From contig PPXM03000004.1 in assembly GCA_003707065.3 (NCBI GenBank), positions 124,001-188,000 of the forward strand: DNA of 64,000 nt, read 5' to 3'. Shown one piece after another: positions 22,227 to 33,701 of this stretch; position 1 is the stretch's first letter; each line of letters begins with the position of its first letter. This DNA comes from Trigonopsis variabilis. Taxonomy: Eukaryota > Ascomycota > Trigonopsidomycetes > Trigonopsidales > Trigonopsidaceae. A model generated the notes under the pieces. The model had not been told where the DNA came from, did not search any database, and saw nothing but the letters and a program-made list of their open reading frames with translations. The position numbers and the translations under genes are program-made.

Positions 22227-23117
22227 ATGCTTGGTATACTTAATCGGCTACAATTATGGAGTCAGAGACAAAATTTGCTTGGTAAATTTAAGGACCTGTC
22301 GAAAACCCGCTCTTTGTCAAACTCGAGACCAGATCGTGTGAGTGATCTAGCGAGTAAGATCAAAGAACAAGTACGGATATACGAAAGAGACCGGGAATTT
22401 GAAAAAATAGTGCAAGAGCAGATACACAATACGACGGTTCAAAAGGTATTAGACCACCAAATCTTGAGAGAGAGGAGAAAGACCCCCATTAAAGGTTTAC
22501 CACGAGAAGTATGGAGCATGCTTTTTCAGTCAAAGACTGCTTACGCCATTCCCAGAATGTCGCCTTTGTTAGAAACTAAACATTATACTATCCGCTGCCA
22601 GTATCTTCCAGTGACCAGCCTGTTTTGTATGACTGCAAAATCTTTTCCAGCCTTTGTAGTCTTTGGAACAACTGGACCAGCACCTTTGAGAAGATTATAC
22701 CGAAAGACAGTGGCACGAGCTTTGTTAAAACATATAAAAGAGGTCAAAGACACACCGTCAATTAGAAAAAACGGTCTCTATATCTTTCAACTTGAGTTCA
22801 AAAAGGGACGATTATATAATACTAGCATTCCCAAATCCGACATTAATAAAGGAATGGAAAAGCTTGTTCACGAGGCGTGCAGACATGATCTTTTGGATTG
22901 GGGTCGAAGATCTAACTATCGAGTAGCTTCAGACAAGAGACTCTTCCTCAAGATCTTTCCATATCTCCCTAAAAAATGCTACTTTGAAGTTTCAGGACCA
23001 ATGCCCAATTCTGCGCATCATAGGTTAATCGACAGTGAGCTTTTGTATCTCTGCATGAAAGGTGAGGTGCAGACGAATGGAAAAACCGTGACCCAACTAT
23101 TGCTCCATGGCCCATAA
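22227..23117 (+). CDS. Unrecognised basic protein, 296 aa, probably mitochondrial
   Basis: An intronless ORF from ATG 22227. The N-terminus (MLGILNRLQLWSQRQNLLGK) is an amphipathic, Arg/Leu-rich helix of the mitochondrial presequence type. The protein is strongly basic throughout, with mixed alpha/beta character and no membrane helix. Size and charge would suit a mitochondrial ribosome or RNA-maturation factor, but no specific motif allows a name. It overlaps nothing and ends about 100 nt before the convergent NSE2 stop. Confidence 0.65.
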   Translation: MLGILNRLQLWSQRQNLLGKFKDLSKTRSLSNSRPDRVSDLASKIKEQVRIYERDREFEKIVQEQIHNTTVQKVLDHQILRERRKTPIKGLPREVWSMLFQSKTAYAIPRMSPLLETKHYTIRCQYLPVTSLFCMTAKSFPAFVVFGTTGPAPLRRLYRKTVARALLKHIKEVKDTPSIRKNGLYIFQLEFKKGRLYNTSIPKSDINKGMEKLVHEACRHDLLDWGRRSNYRVASDKRLFLKIFPYLPKKCYFEVSGPMPNSAHHRLIDSELLYLCMKGEVQTNGKTVTQLLLHGP

Positions 23118-23219
23118 AAACGATAGAGCTATGAGAAGGAGACGGGGTGTTTATTATCAAACTTCTCGAAGAGCGGCCAATGAAATGTAAAAAACTCTAT
23201 TCAGCTGCTATAGCTGCCC

Positions 23220-23942
23220 CTATAGTTGTTCATAATCGTCAAGCTCGCCTTTATCTCTCCTCGCTTCCAGAATTCTTTCAACCTTTCTTGCCAGTAATAG
23301 ATCCGGCTCGAGATCTTGAACCTTTATTGGTTTATCGCACGCAGGTATGGGACACGGAATCCAAGCTCCCTGATGATTCGAGTTGTGGATATAATCAAGA
23401 ATCGCCGTTTTCGAAAAAGTGTGGCCACAAACCTTTGATTTCATCGGATCGACGAAAACTGTAAGAGATAGAGGGCACTCGATAGTAGTTCTGGTAGAAA
23501 CAAGAGAAAAATCTTCATCATCTCCTGTAGTGAAGAAACTCGTCATCGGGGGCATGTCTTCTTCAGGATGGGTCGCATCCCACACTTCTCTCTTAAAGTC
23601 TCGATATTCTTTAAGATTAAGGTACTTCGCCATGTCGTCTTGTTGATTAAACTCGTCGAGAAGCCGACCCATAGTCTCGGTCATTTCTTTGGTCTTATCT
23701 GGAGACTCTGATTCATAAGTTCGATTTACTGCTTCACACATCAATAAAATTCGCTGATTACTATCCAATATCTGTTTGAATTGCTTCTCAATCTCATCAA
23801 TCTGCCCGCCATTGGCGGCAATAAGCGCCGCACTTTTCCCAACCTCGATTTCAAATCTCTTGTTGCTCTTAGCGAACCTATTCTGAAATTCAAGAGTTAG
23901 CCTATCAAGCTCATTTCGAGATCGCGTCGATAATCCGGGCAT
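23220..23942 (-). CDS. NSE2: NSE2/MMS21 SUMO E3 ligase of the SMC5-SMC6 complex
   Basis: A 240-aa intronless protein starting at ATG 23942 (MPGLSTRSRNELDRL). Residues 1-120 are helical and coiled-coil-like, the part that docks on the Smc5 arm. An SP-RING (MIZ) follows at about 150-215: ECPLSLTVF, KVCGHTFSKTAILDYI, IPCPIPACDKPI. The ligands (one Cys, then C-x-H, then Cys-Cys) and spacing fit Nse2 rather than PIAS proteins. It sumoylates SMC5-SMC6 and recombination targets. An ACGCGT element lies at 23953-23958, immediately upstream, compatible with cell-cycle control. Confidence 0.92.
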   Translation of the reverse strand: MPGLSTRSRNELDRLTLEFQNRFAKSNKRFEIEVGKSAALIAANGGQIDEIEKQFKQILDSNQRILLMCEAVNRTYESESPDKTKEMTETMGRLLDEFNQQDDMAKYLNLKEYRDFKREVWDATHPEEDMPPMTSFFTTGDDEDFSLVSTRTTIECPLSLTVFVDPMKSKVCGHTFSKTAILDYIHNSNHQGAWIPCPIPACDKPIKVQDLEPDLLLARKVERILEARRDKGELDDYEQL

Positions 23943-24270
23943 TAGCACGTAGACGCGTTCTGTTCGACAACTGTTGCTGACCTTAATTACTTAGTGGGAG
24001 CAAAACAGTGACTGAGTAGTGAGTGGAGTGACGACGACAACCTACTCGCAGTCTAGGTATATTTTTTACAAAGTTAAGCAGTAAACATCCCGTCACTAGA
24101 ATACATTTTACTATCATCAATCCTTCAATCCTTCAAAACACTTTATAATGCTAGCTCTTGCAGTCGTACAAGCTGCAGTCCTAATTATTCTGCAAGACGC
24201 TCACGACGGTCATAGCTCCATACGCTCGCATTTTTGAGTGTTATTGAGTTCCAGATACTATCTTGAGGCT
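23943..24270. other. Intergenic region between NSE2 and eIF3g
   Basis: About 330 nt holding the NSE2 promoter (with ACGCGT at 23953-23958) and the eIF3g 3'UTR. Nothing else recognised. Confidence 0.5.
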
Positions 24271-25213
24271 TTAATTTCTTTTCGAAAATTCGACCCTGTT
24301 TATTAGTTAAACTCACTGGAGAGTGACGTACCTGATAATCATATTGTGGAAACCATAACCATTCAATCGTTCACAAGCCCGTTGAGCATCAGACTGAGTC
24401 TGGTAAGATACAAATGCAAAGCCTTTGACCCGGTTAGTCTCTCTATCTCGAGCCAAGAATACTCGTGCCAGAGGACCAAATCGAGAGAAAAGCATACGGA
24501 GATCATCCTCGTTAGCATCATCACTGATATTAGTCACTCTTAGAGTAGCACTATCATCTCTTTCTCTATGAGACATTGCTGTCATGGTAGGTCTTTCTCC
24601 AGGACCACGGCGAAGAGCAGGTGGAACGTAACTCGATTTCCCAGCTCCTAAACCGGCAAGACCAGCAGAAGCAGGCTGGGGAGCAGCACTTCCATCAACC
24701 GCCAAACCAGCGCCTGTGTCCATAGGAGGTAAAGTATCCTTATAAGGACATTTCGATGTGAAATGTTGTCCTTGACAGATCCTACAAACAATGTTTTTCT
24801 TCTCTCCGCCTTTAACGGCTTGATTATCGGCTTGCTCCGAGGCTTCAGCCCAGCCTTGTTTCAAATTGAGCGAAATATCCTCGTCAAAACTCGTCAACGC
24901 TGGATCGGGTCCTGGTGCTCGGCCTTTCTCCAACCCGAATTTGTGCCACTGTTTGCGAGCCGCCACAGCTGCATTTACTTTTTCTTTATGGACAGTCACT
25001 CGAATCTTTTGAGTAATCTTGATCTTCTTCCCAGTTGTAGGATTATATTGATACGAGACGACTGTCTTGGTTCCATCCGGATTCTCAGTCACTTCAGGGG
25101 GAGGTAAAACCTCTTCCACTTCATCAATATCATCAGCCCAATTCGTGGAGGACGTCAAAATCCTATCATTAGTTGACCTTCATCTACACAACGCACTTAG
25201 ACCCCACAGCCAT
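24271..25213 (-). CDS. TIF35: Translation initiation factor eIF3 subunit g
   Basis: The protein is 290 aa from exons 25197-25213, 24332-25162 and 24271-24295. Introns are 34 and 36 nt. The first exon encodes MAVGS plus two bases. The last exon is 25 nt and gives VEFSKRN, which restores the family C-terminus (Nto-like ends such as VEWAKP in relatives). The N-terminal WADDIDEVEE segment is typical, a zinc knuckle CRICQGQHFTSKCPY lies in the middle, and a C-terminal RRM carries LRVTNISDDANEDDLRMLF and KGFAFVSY. eIF3g helps scanning and reinitiation on the 40S. The first-exon splice is less certain than the rest; donor GTGCGT was chosen by frame. Confidence 0.92.
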
Positions 25214-25926
25214 GCTTATAAAATTTTTGTTCGTAGCAGCGTTGTTCTCAAACTACAACGGAAAGGTAGCACCGCTACTTCCTTTCTACCTTTCCTACTT
25301 ACGTCTTTTTTCGAATGACTTCATTGATCGACGGCTAATGCTTGATGCTAAGGTCTATCGCTAGCATTCTTATATCGTGTACGTCATCTGACTATACCGT
25401 TGTAGGTTTCAGTCGGCTCAAAGCGTATCTTTCATTAGCAAACTCTCCGCTTTGGTGGACGCAGTATGCATTATTTTCTTCCTTACTTCGTGCCTTAATC
25501 AGAAATCAAGATACCGTTTTATATTATAGATTAAGCTCTATGACGAGAGGATGATTTGTCACCGCTTTTTGGAGAGATATCCGTAACTTTACCGGTTTTC
25601 TAGACCTCCAGCCAGAATATGAGTGAATATACAAAGAAACATATTACAAGAGAAAATCTTTTACATCCTGCAGACAGCCCTCATTGAAACACTTAGAGTG
25701 GCTGCGGGCATCCTCAATGAGTAGCTCTAAATATACTTTCTTCCCAGGACCAATGAATAGTTTAATCGAGATATTTATTCTATGTCAAAATAGCTTCATA
25801 AAGTTTCTTGTTCGAGCCTATTAGCGTAATAAGATTACTATAGAGGCGTAAATGTAGTGGGCAGATATACTCAGTATAGCTGATTGTAACGTTTTTCGTA
25901 AACTTGTTACGTCCTCTCCATTCCTC
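25214..25926. other. Intergenic region between eIF3g and UBA4
   Basis: About 710 nt. Plus-strand open frames between 25212 and 25557 encode hydrophobic segments with some protein flavour, but no splice combination gave a convincing gene, so none is called. Confidence 0.4.
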
Positions 25927-27280
25927 ATGGAAGATCGAATTAAAGAACTTGAACGGGAAAATGCCATATTGAGACAAAAATTAGATCTTGAAGAGTATTC
26001 CCAGTATGGACGTCAAATGATAGTCCCTGAGATCGGCCTTTCCGGTAGGATTACAGTGCTGACCCCCTAACGATTAGGGCAGTTGAAACTCAAAGGGGCC
26101 AGAGTTCTCATTGTTGGAGCTGGTGGTTTAGGCTGTCCAGCTGCTGCTTACCTTGCTGGAGCGGGTGTAGGGAAGCTTGGGCTGGTAGATCATGATTCTG
26201 TCGAAATCTCCAATCTTCATCGCCAAATTCTTCATTCTATCGACACAGTGGGAATGAATAAGGCTCAATCCGCCGTACAATATCTAGAAAGGTCCGTTCC
26301 AGACGTGCCATTTCTAACTTTTAGGAGAAACCCTCTTGTGTCATACGAGATAATTGCTCAACGCCTTGAAAAGGAAAACGTGTTTGAAATATTTGAGTCT
26401 TATGATTATATCATTGACTGTACTGATAATCCTGCAACAAGGTATCTGATCTCGGACGCAGCTGTCTTATCAGGAAAGCCTGTAATATCCGCCTCAGCCC
26501 TCAAGGCTGAAGGTCAGTTGATGGTTCTTAATTTCAAAGGCGGTCCTTGCTATAGATGTCTATTCCCATCTGCACCTAAAGGTGTCGTTTCCTGCGCCGA
26601 TGGAGGCATCATTGGGCCCGTTGTCGGGTTAATGGGTGTCTATCAGGCCATAGAAGCTATTAAGGTCATCACGGGAGCCTACGATTCTTTTCAGCCATTC
26701 TTGATCATATTCAGTCCTTATTCAAATCCCCAATGGCGCCAAATAAGAATCAGAAGCAAAAAATCCAGCTGCTTCGCTTGCGGTGACAACGAGCATCGCA
26801 AGCTGACGCGCGAGATGTTCAGTTCGCCAGAGCTCGACTATTCGCTCTTCTGTGAACTCCCTGAACATGTGTCCCTATCATCCAAAAACCAAATTTCCGT
26901 CACTGTAAGTATTCTTTATAACTATTCAAAATAACACTCAGCAATTTGCCAAGGCTATGTCCCAAGATCAACGACCAGTGATTCTTGACGTCCGTGATAC
27001 TGTTCAGTTTGAGATATGTTCATTAGGAGAATCTATTAGTAAGTAACCCTGCACGCTTTGCTAACTGCAAGATATTCCTCTCTCTAAGCTACTCCAAGAT
27101 GACACGGTTTTTGAAAAGTGGCCTAAAAAAGAGCCTATCTATGTGATCTGCCGCCGTGGGATAGACTCAAAAGTAGCTACGAGCCATCTCCTCGAACACG
27201 GTTTTCTCAATGTTTTTGACGTGCGGGGAGGCCTAGCAAAGTACAGCGAGAAAGAGGATACATCATTTCCTGTCTATTGA
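25927..27280 (+). CDS. UBA4: UBA4/MOCS3: E1-like adenylyltransferase and sulfurtransferase
   Basis: The protein is 416 aa from exons 25927-26044, 26078-26904, 26942-27038 and 27072-27280. Introns are 33, 37 and 33 nt. It begins with a short coiled coil (MEDRIKELERENAILRQK), then YGRQMIVPEIG. The ThiF/MoeB domain has the nucleotide motif VGAGGLGCPAAAYL and paired zinc cysteines (CYRC and CFAC). The thioester-type Cys lies in VVSCADGGIIGP. The C-terminal rhodanese domain (about 310-416) has active Cys in VICRRGIDSK. It activates Urm1 and transfers sulfur for tRNA wobble-uridine thiolation and, in many species, molybdopterin synthase. Splicing is needed to join the rhodanese part. Confidence 0.96.
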
Positions 27281-27316
27281 AATCGTTTAAATAGTAACTG
27301 GGCCAAATTTATTTTT

Positions 27317-29512
27317 CTAATCATCTATGATAATTTCCATGTCGGAAGAGCTGTCATCCTCACTCTCTTCTGCATATTTTGCTTGAAGATGGCGCCATTT
27401 CAATAACTTCAAGATATATTCTTTCCATTTCTTGAGCATTGTATCTACCCGAGATATAGTTTCTGACTGTAGCGTCGATATGAAATTCTCTTTCCAGGCA
27501 TCAACTAAAGTTTGCGCCATTTCTTCTCTGACTATGACTCCTTCGATAATAGGATACGATCTATGGGATTGGAATTTGAAGCCGGTCACCGCTGGAACAG
27601 AATCAACACCAAGTGCTTTGGCAATACTTCCTATTCCAGGTTGGATTAAATGCACTGTTCCTGCTGGGCACATCTCGGGAGTAAAGAGATCAATATTACC
27701 ATATTTATTTCGCGGAAGCACCCCGTCGACGATCTCCGGTGGCTTATATTTTTCGGTTTGCTCGAAAGTGTACAAGCCCTCACTCAAAGTCTCTTCGTTA
27801 TCCCTCATATGGGCTATGGCGCGCCGGTTTCCTGATATTGTGCTATGTTTTGTCTTCTCGATCTTCACAGGAGTCTCTTTGGGCTTAATACTTCTCCCAA
27901 GTTTAATCCACTGCATTTCGTTTCTGCATACCTTCACATCGCTCCTTAAGTATACTTTTTCTAGCGATTCTGGTTGTCCTTTCGATTTCTTGGAAGAAAA
28001 TGTATGAATAGGACCATTTTTGGATATAACAGCTTCATTCTTGTGTATATTTCTCTCGAGAACATACAGTGGATGATTCTTGTAATCGGATAGTTTCTTG
28101 GGGAACTCTTTAAGAGCTTCGTAGCGTAGCTTCCTTAGTAGCTGTCGTTCGTTCTTTTCTGCATCACAAGCAGGTGTCCTTCTTCCAAGAAAAAACAGCG
28201 TCTTTCTGTACGTCCCAGTGGGGATCGAGTCCCTTAGTGGTCCCGGAATATAGTCACAGACTCTCTGTGTCTTATAGAAATTCGAAACATATTTTCCAGT
28301 AACATCAGTCACATAACCATCGTCATCAAACGCTAGTATATTTGACAAGCTTAAATTGGAGCTTTTGGCGTTCGAGAGGCTAAAATGTTCTTTGATCTTG
28401 GCAGGCTCGATAATGTAGTCTGAAAATGAATGAACGTCTATAGTGATAAACCCTGGCTGAGTGGGATCGACTACCTCAACCCAGAAAACAGGTACCAACT
28501 GGTCATTGTCGATGTTTTTCGCATTTTTCAGTATCTCCTTGTTCCCTTTTAAAAGTTCCTTTATCTGAGGAGGGCATCTATCGAACGCAAAATCCGCGTC
28601 CGCTGAAAATGAAGGAGAAAGTGGTTGAAGAGAAAACATTAGACGAGCTTTAAATCTCAAAGCCCGTAGAAGAGCAGTAAATAGTTGAGCAGCAAGATCT
28701 CTACTACCTTTCAATACTGTTCCTTTCTCACGTAGAGCATTTATGTTCTCAATTTTCTCTATCCAATGAAGATTATAGTCTTTTAGGCACTCTAGAGAGC
28801 TGTCGTACCCGAACCGCCTGAGTCCAGGGCATGTTAATTCAAACTTTGCCATAAAAAAGTCCAGCAAATAACGTAGAATTTTTAGTAGTTCGTCTCTGTT
28901 CTTATTAGGTTTTCTCTGAAATTTTCTTATTTTCGATCGTTCCGACTCCGGTAAATGCTTCTTCAGAATTTCCCATAACTCTTTATCATTCAGCCAGATA
29001 TTTCGTATATAACCATGAGCAATCAAACATTCCAAATCAATTATGTACGTTAATGTCCGATCTTTTCGATCTTCTTTCAGAATCCTTTTCCGAGGTCTAA
29101 CAATTAACAAACGCTATAATGACTATTTTCCTACCGTGATTTCTCTGGGATTTTCGGAGCTATATCAATTGATACATTGACTTGTTTTATATGCTCCTTA
29201 GGTTTATCTGAAGACTCTGAAAAAATGTAAGCATCCGACTGTCGACATGCTCGGCTTACCGTTAATGAGTACCTCTTCCCATTCATCCTCACTAGCCTTC
29301 ATGACATCTTGACTCTCTTCACCGTCAGACGATGACGATTCGGTCTCCTTTGCCGATTTCTCGGTGATCTTTTCCAAAACTTCAAAGGGCCCTACTGCTG
29401 GTTGATCGGGTTCTTCGGGTAATTTATCAGCACTGATACTCTGAGAGCTTCTCCTTTTATTTCTGGTCGTAGTAGACTTTCCTGAAGCTGTCTTTTTATT
29501 CCTCACAACCAT
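27317..29512 (-). CDS. RAD4: RAD4/XPC nucleotide excision repair damage-recognition protein
   Basis: The protein is 704 aa from exons 29260-29512, 29135-29216 and 27317-29096. Introns are 43 and 38 nt. The N-terminus is Ser/acidic-rich. A transglutaminase-like fold follows (ELTCPGLRRFGYD, ARLMFSLQPLSPSF, PVFWVEVVD, FITIDVHS). The three beta-hairpin domains come next, with NHPLYVLERNIHKNEAV (BHD1), NKYGNIDLFTPEMCPAGTV (BHD2) and AVTGFKFQSHRSYPIIEGVI (BHD3), all strongly characteristic. The protein opens damaged DNA and recruits TFIIH. The true start is the ATG at 29512. The gene is divergent from TRM112 with about 110 bp between start codons, so the two share a promoter region. Confidence 0.96.
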
Positions 29513-29623
29513 CCTGTCCACATCTCATCTAGCTGGTCAAGATCTAATCATCGACCACCGCTACATCAACTCCCAGCCGATCGTTACAAAGACTAAAAAT
29601 CTCGTTTTTACCAGTCGACGAAC

Positions 29624-30065
29624 ATGAAAGTGCTCACGACAAATTTCGTTCAATGCTCAGTTAAGAGCTGTGCTAGCTCTGGTAATGCATTCCCTTTAAA
29701 GATCGAGGATGCTCAACTAGAGTTCAATCAAATCGATTTTGACCCTGAATTCATATCTAATATCCTTTCCCGAATAGACTGGCCCATTTTAGTGGCCACT
29801 GTGGAATCAGTAGGTTCATTTTTTTGGCGTATGAGCTATGGTACCTAACATTCAGCTGGGAAGAAAAGACATGAGAGCAACAAAGCCGGAACCTCAAGAA
29901 CTAGACCCGTCGAAAGAGGAGAACCTTGATCTTCTTCGCCAACTTCATGAACTCTTATTAGAGACTTCAATAGTTGAAGGCAAGTTGATATGCCCAAACT
30001 GCGAGCACATCTACTATATCAAGGATTCCATACCTAACTTCCTCCTACCTGGTCATCTTGCTTGA
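29624..30065 (+). CDS. TRM112: TRM112, activator of RNA and protein methyltransferases
   Basis: The protein is 131 aa from exons 29624-29809 and 29856-30065. The intron is 46 nt. It starts MKVLTTNFVQCSVKSC and has a helical insert (DWPILVATVESLGRKD after splicing). The family C-terminus is EGKLICPNCEHIYYIKDSIP then NFLLPGH. The CxxxxC and CPNC cysteines form the zinc-binding domain. Trm112 is the obligate partner of Trm9, Trm11, Mtq2 and Bud23, so it acts in tRNA modification, eRF1 methylation and ribosome biogenesis. Confidence 0.96.
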
Positions 30066-30172
30066 GAAAATGTACATTGCTAATGGGATAATATAATCAC
30101 TAAAAGAAACACCGCTAGTCTTATTTACAAGCCCTATCTTACACTCTTTTGCCAAAAGTTCCTCTCCAGAAC

Positions 30173-33100
30173 TCAATTCAAGAACCCCTTGCAAGCAACA
30201 GATCCGCATAAACAAGGAATCCGCTCCTCATTATTACTTTCCCGCTCAAATTTATAATCATATGTGAGCTCTTCATTTGCCGCAATGTCCCGCAATGCAT
30301 AAATAACGATTCTCTTCTGTCCATCTACCTTGATGATCTTGGCGGTACAGGAAGGCGTACAACAGTGATTAATAAACCGAGCGATCCCTCCTCGTTTCGT
30401 AGCATCAATAACGGTATGCTCATCGATCCGGAAAAGATAACTGGATCCTATTCCTGATCGGATATATTCGCGCTCACGTACATCGGCAACCTGTTGCCGT
30501 ACGATCTCTCCAACATACTCGATGATCATTTCATTGGCATTGATCGGTTCAACTGCATAAAGACCCCAGTTGTGAATTGACGACCGAGCAAACTTCACCG
30601 GCTTCTTCCGCTTTTTCAGTTGATTAAACTTTAGAATTTCACTTTCATTAGAAAGCATTTGCATTTGTGCATTAATATCTGCTGCCAAACGTCGGTTCTT
30701 TAGTCTGCTCAGTCTCGAAGTAGTCGTGATATGGCTGTCGTTTGCATTCTCATCATCTTCAACAATTCTTCCTTGCGTCTCAGTAACTATTTGCTCTCGC
30801 TTCTTCCGATGAGGAAGATATTGACTCTTTTCTATCTCTGGAATGGTATATACACCTTCGGCTCTAGCTGAACCACTGAAGTTTGGTTGCATAGCTTCCT
30901 CTTCCTCCTGATCTCCATTGCTGACATCTCCGTTAGTCTCGAGATGTAACTCATGCTGAACACGAAGCTGTCGATAAGCCCACAGTGCTGGGTTTCTCAT
31001 GGTCTTGGCTTCGGAATGCGTGGTACTTAATACCTGCCTCAAAAAGTCGAAATCTTCACCGTCACGAACAAAGTTCTGCAGGGTCGCAAAGTCAAGGACC
31101 TTGGAGAAAGACTCCGGCTCCCCTACAATCAGAGGCGCTTCACCCTCAACTATCCTCCAAGCAGACTCATCAATTGTATCAGTTTCTTTCTCTGACTCAC
31201 TCGACCAATCAAAGTTAATATCAGCTTTATCGGGTTCTGCCGATGCTATCTCTTCCTTTTCTTCAATTCTCGACGGTACTTTCGATGGTTCTTGGACCTT
31301 CAATAATGGTCCTTCATGCTGTTCAATACCACTCAGTGATTTTTCAATCTTCTGGGCAGAACTTATGATATTTTCCATGACCGTATCATCAACGGCTTCG
31401 GATTCATTCGCTTCTCGTTCCTCCTCTTCTTCTTCATCCTCTTCTTCAGAGGACGAATAGTAGATAGAACTCTTAATTTTCTCATTTCGTTCTGTCGAAA
31501 CGGTGCTATCAGCTTTCTTGAGGTATAACTCTCGATCTTCCTCCGTCATACTCTCATCTTCATTCAAGGTGTGGTGCAGCGGACGGAGTTCCAACCTTCG
31601 CTTTTTTCTTTTCTCTTGAACATTTCCAGTGGTTTTGCGTTTAAACCTCGGAATAGCCGAAATCTTGCCGAAGTAAAGAGTCTGAGCATTTATTCCACCT
31701 GCATCGGGAGGCTTCGTGTCATCAGCTGCGGTTGAAAGAGGAGCTATTTCTTCAGATGCATCAGCCTTAAGAGTAGGTTTGGTGAGGTGTTCATACCTAG
31801 CCGGATTCAGATACTCATATATGGAAGGGATAGCAACTCGTACTTTGATATCCTTCTCTAAAACATCACGAAGTTGAGAAAGAATCGCCTTTGAAGCTTC
31901 GGCAACAGGATCTAATTTTCGATTGTCAGAGATCCTCACAGTAGAAAGACCACCTTCTCGGCGTCTTTCGCGTTCAATTTCTTTTTTTCGTTGTCTTTCT
32001 CGGTCTCTCTGTCTAATCAGTTCTCGTGTCCTTTCCAAGTCTTTCTGAGAATAATTTCTTAATTCCATCCTCACATGATAATCCAACAGTTTGAGCCCAT
32101 TAGTATCTTCATAGCAACTTCGAGCCTCTCGGCGGCTATCAAAAACGATATAAAAACCAGTCGAGTCATTTAAAACTTTCGTCCAGTGATATTCTCTTAG
32201 AAAAGATTTGAAATCAGATCTATAAACTCGATTCGTTGGGACATATCGGTCACTCACAAACAGATAAGGATCACTACCTATAATATCGATATTGTCAGAA
32301 GATGACGATTTATGACTTGGATGAGTATGATACTGGTCGGACCTGTTGTTCCATGGAGACGATACCTCACTATTTGTCGACGGTCTTCCTTGGTCACGAC
32401 GGAGAGTATTTCCATTCTGTTTGGCTTTCTCACGCCACGAAGATGGCATAGTGGGAGGCTGTATTGGCTGCTGTATTGGTTTGCTTGGTTGAGTGCCTTT
32501 CGGGGTCGATCCTGATGAAGAGTCTGCGGCATTGCCATGACCTCCATTGGAAGCAAAAGTGTCCAGTTCTGCAGTCTGAGCTTCGGATTTCTTGATATAA
32601 TACTTCTTCAAACGTTCGCTCTTCGAACCGTTATCATCCAACTCCACTCTGATTCGTTTATTAGCAATCATGGCCCCATTAGTTTCTTTGATTGCTTTCA
32701 GAGCAGCCTCATGACCCTTTCCCGAGTTATCTCTAAACTTGATACAACAAACTCCCAATGGCGCACCAGTTGAGGGGTTCAATGCAAGATCCAAATTTTC
32801 TAATTCACCAAATGTCTTAAAATGAAGGGCAATCATTTGGTCTGTCGCTAAAGGAGAAATTCCAGAAATCGTAATTTGACAGGGTAGTTTAGGTACTATA
32901 GTATTATCATCAGCCTTGAATGTTAGATCAGTGAATAGTGAGATCATCTCCTTACCTTATATTTCGGTACAGTCAGGACTGAATATTGAGTGCGTTTGAA
33001 ATATCGGATTGAAGAAGGTAGCGCACGCTGAGGATAATCGGAACGTTCAATACGAGGATCAGAGACATTAGAAACTCCTATGCCATTCATTCTGTATGTT

Positions 33101-33414
33101 GGCTTTTTACCTTTAGATGGATCGTGATTGATCTCAGGGTCGTAAAGGATTATATAACTTCTCTTCTTGAGAGTCGGTTCCGTCTTTACTGAATGATCGT
33201 CTCGACCATTTGTAGATCGAGAAGAATCAGATTTAGGCGTAAATCGTGACTCTTTGTCGTCACGAGATTCGGACTCACGAGAATTATCAACTCTCTCCTT
33301 CTCCCTAATCGAAGATTTCCCGTTTAATGATGCCCTATTTCCATTTTGACGAGCTCTGTTAGGGAAAAAATGGGCGAAATCACCAGTGCCGGACGAAATA
33401 CGCGCCGGGCCCAT
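30173..33414 (-). CDS. SET1: SET1 histone H3K4 methyltransferase (COMPASS)
   Basis: The protein is 1066 aa from exons 32956-33414 and 30173-32914. The intron is 41 nt. A basic Ser/Arg-rich N-terminus precedes an RRM (about 164-245, QITISGISPLATDQMIALHF). A second RRM-like SET-associated region follows (YVPTNRVYRSDFKSFLREY). A charged linker with a Ser/Glu run precedes the N-SET domain. The SET domain occupies the last 147 residues or so (FARSSIHNWGLYAVEPI, YVGEIVR, FINHCCTPSC, ELTYDY), ending with post-SET CLCGSVACKGFLN. This order is specific to Set1/SETD1. The start ATG 33414 is chosen because the longer frame has only a TTG. The gene is divergent from eIF3m with about 290 bp between starts. 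Confidence 0.96.
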
Positions 33415-33701
33415 AGCATGGAGGAGAAAGGACAACTAATCAACAGAGATAAAAGCGCTATAAGAAAGAGCAGTAGTAATACTATATCCCAGAATTTATA
33501 TTGAACGGAATACACTCCCCTTGAGAAATGTAAAACCAGGATAAATTGCGGTTACAGAAGGAGACCACTGTAGTAGGGAAAGATTGTAGGGCGGGCGTTT
33601 GCCTCGTTGCACAGCAAATTCACAACTGTGTAACGGTTGATAGCTCAGTCAAAAATTTTTGGAATTAGCCATCAACTGAAGTTTTAAGAGCAAAACGGAA
33701 G

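Noticed and set aside
25212-25557. Plus-strand hydrophobic frames possibly forming a spliced membrane gene
   Set aside because: Only non-canonical donors (GTCTAT) would join them, and the start overlaps the eIF3g start region.
27432-28007. 191-codon plus-strand open frame
   Set aside because: Antisense shadow of the RAD4 coding exon.
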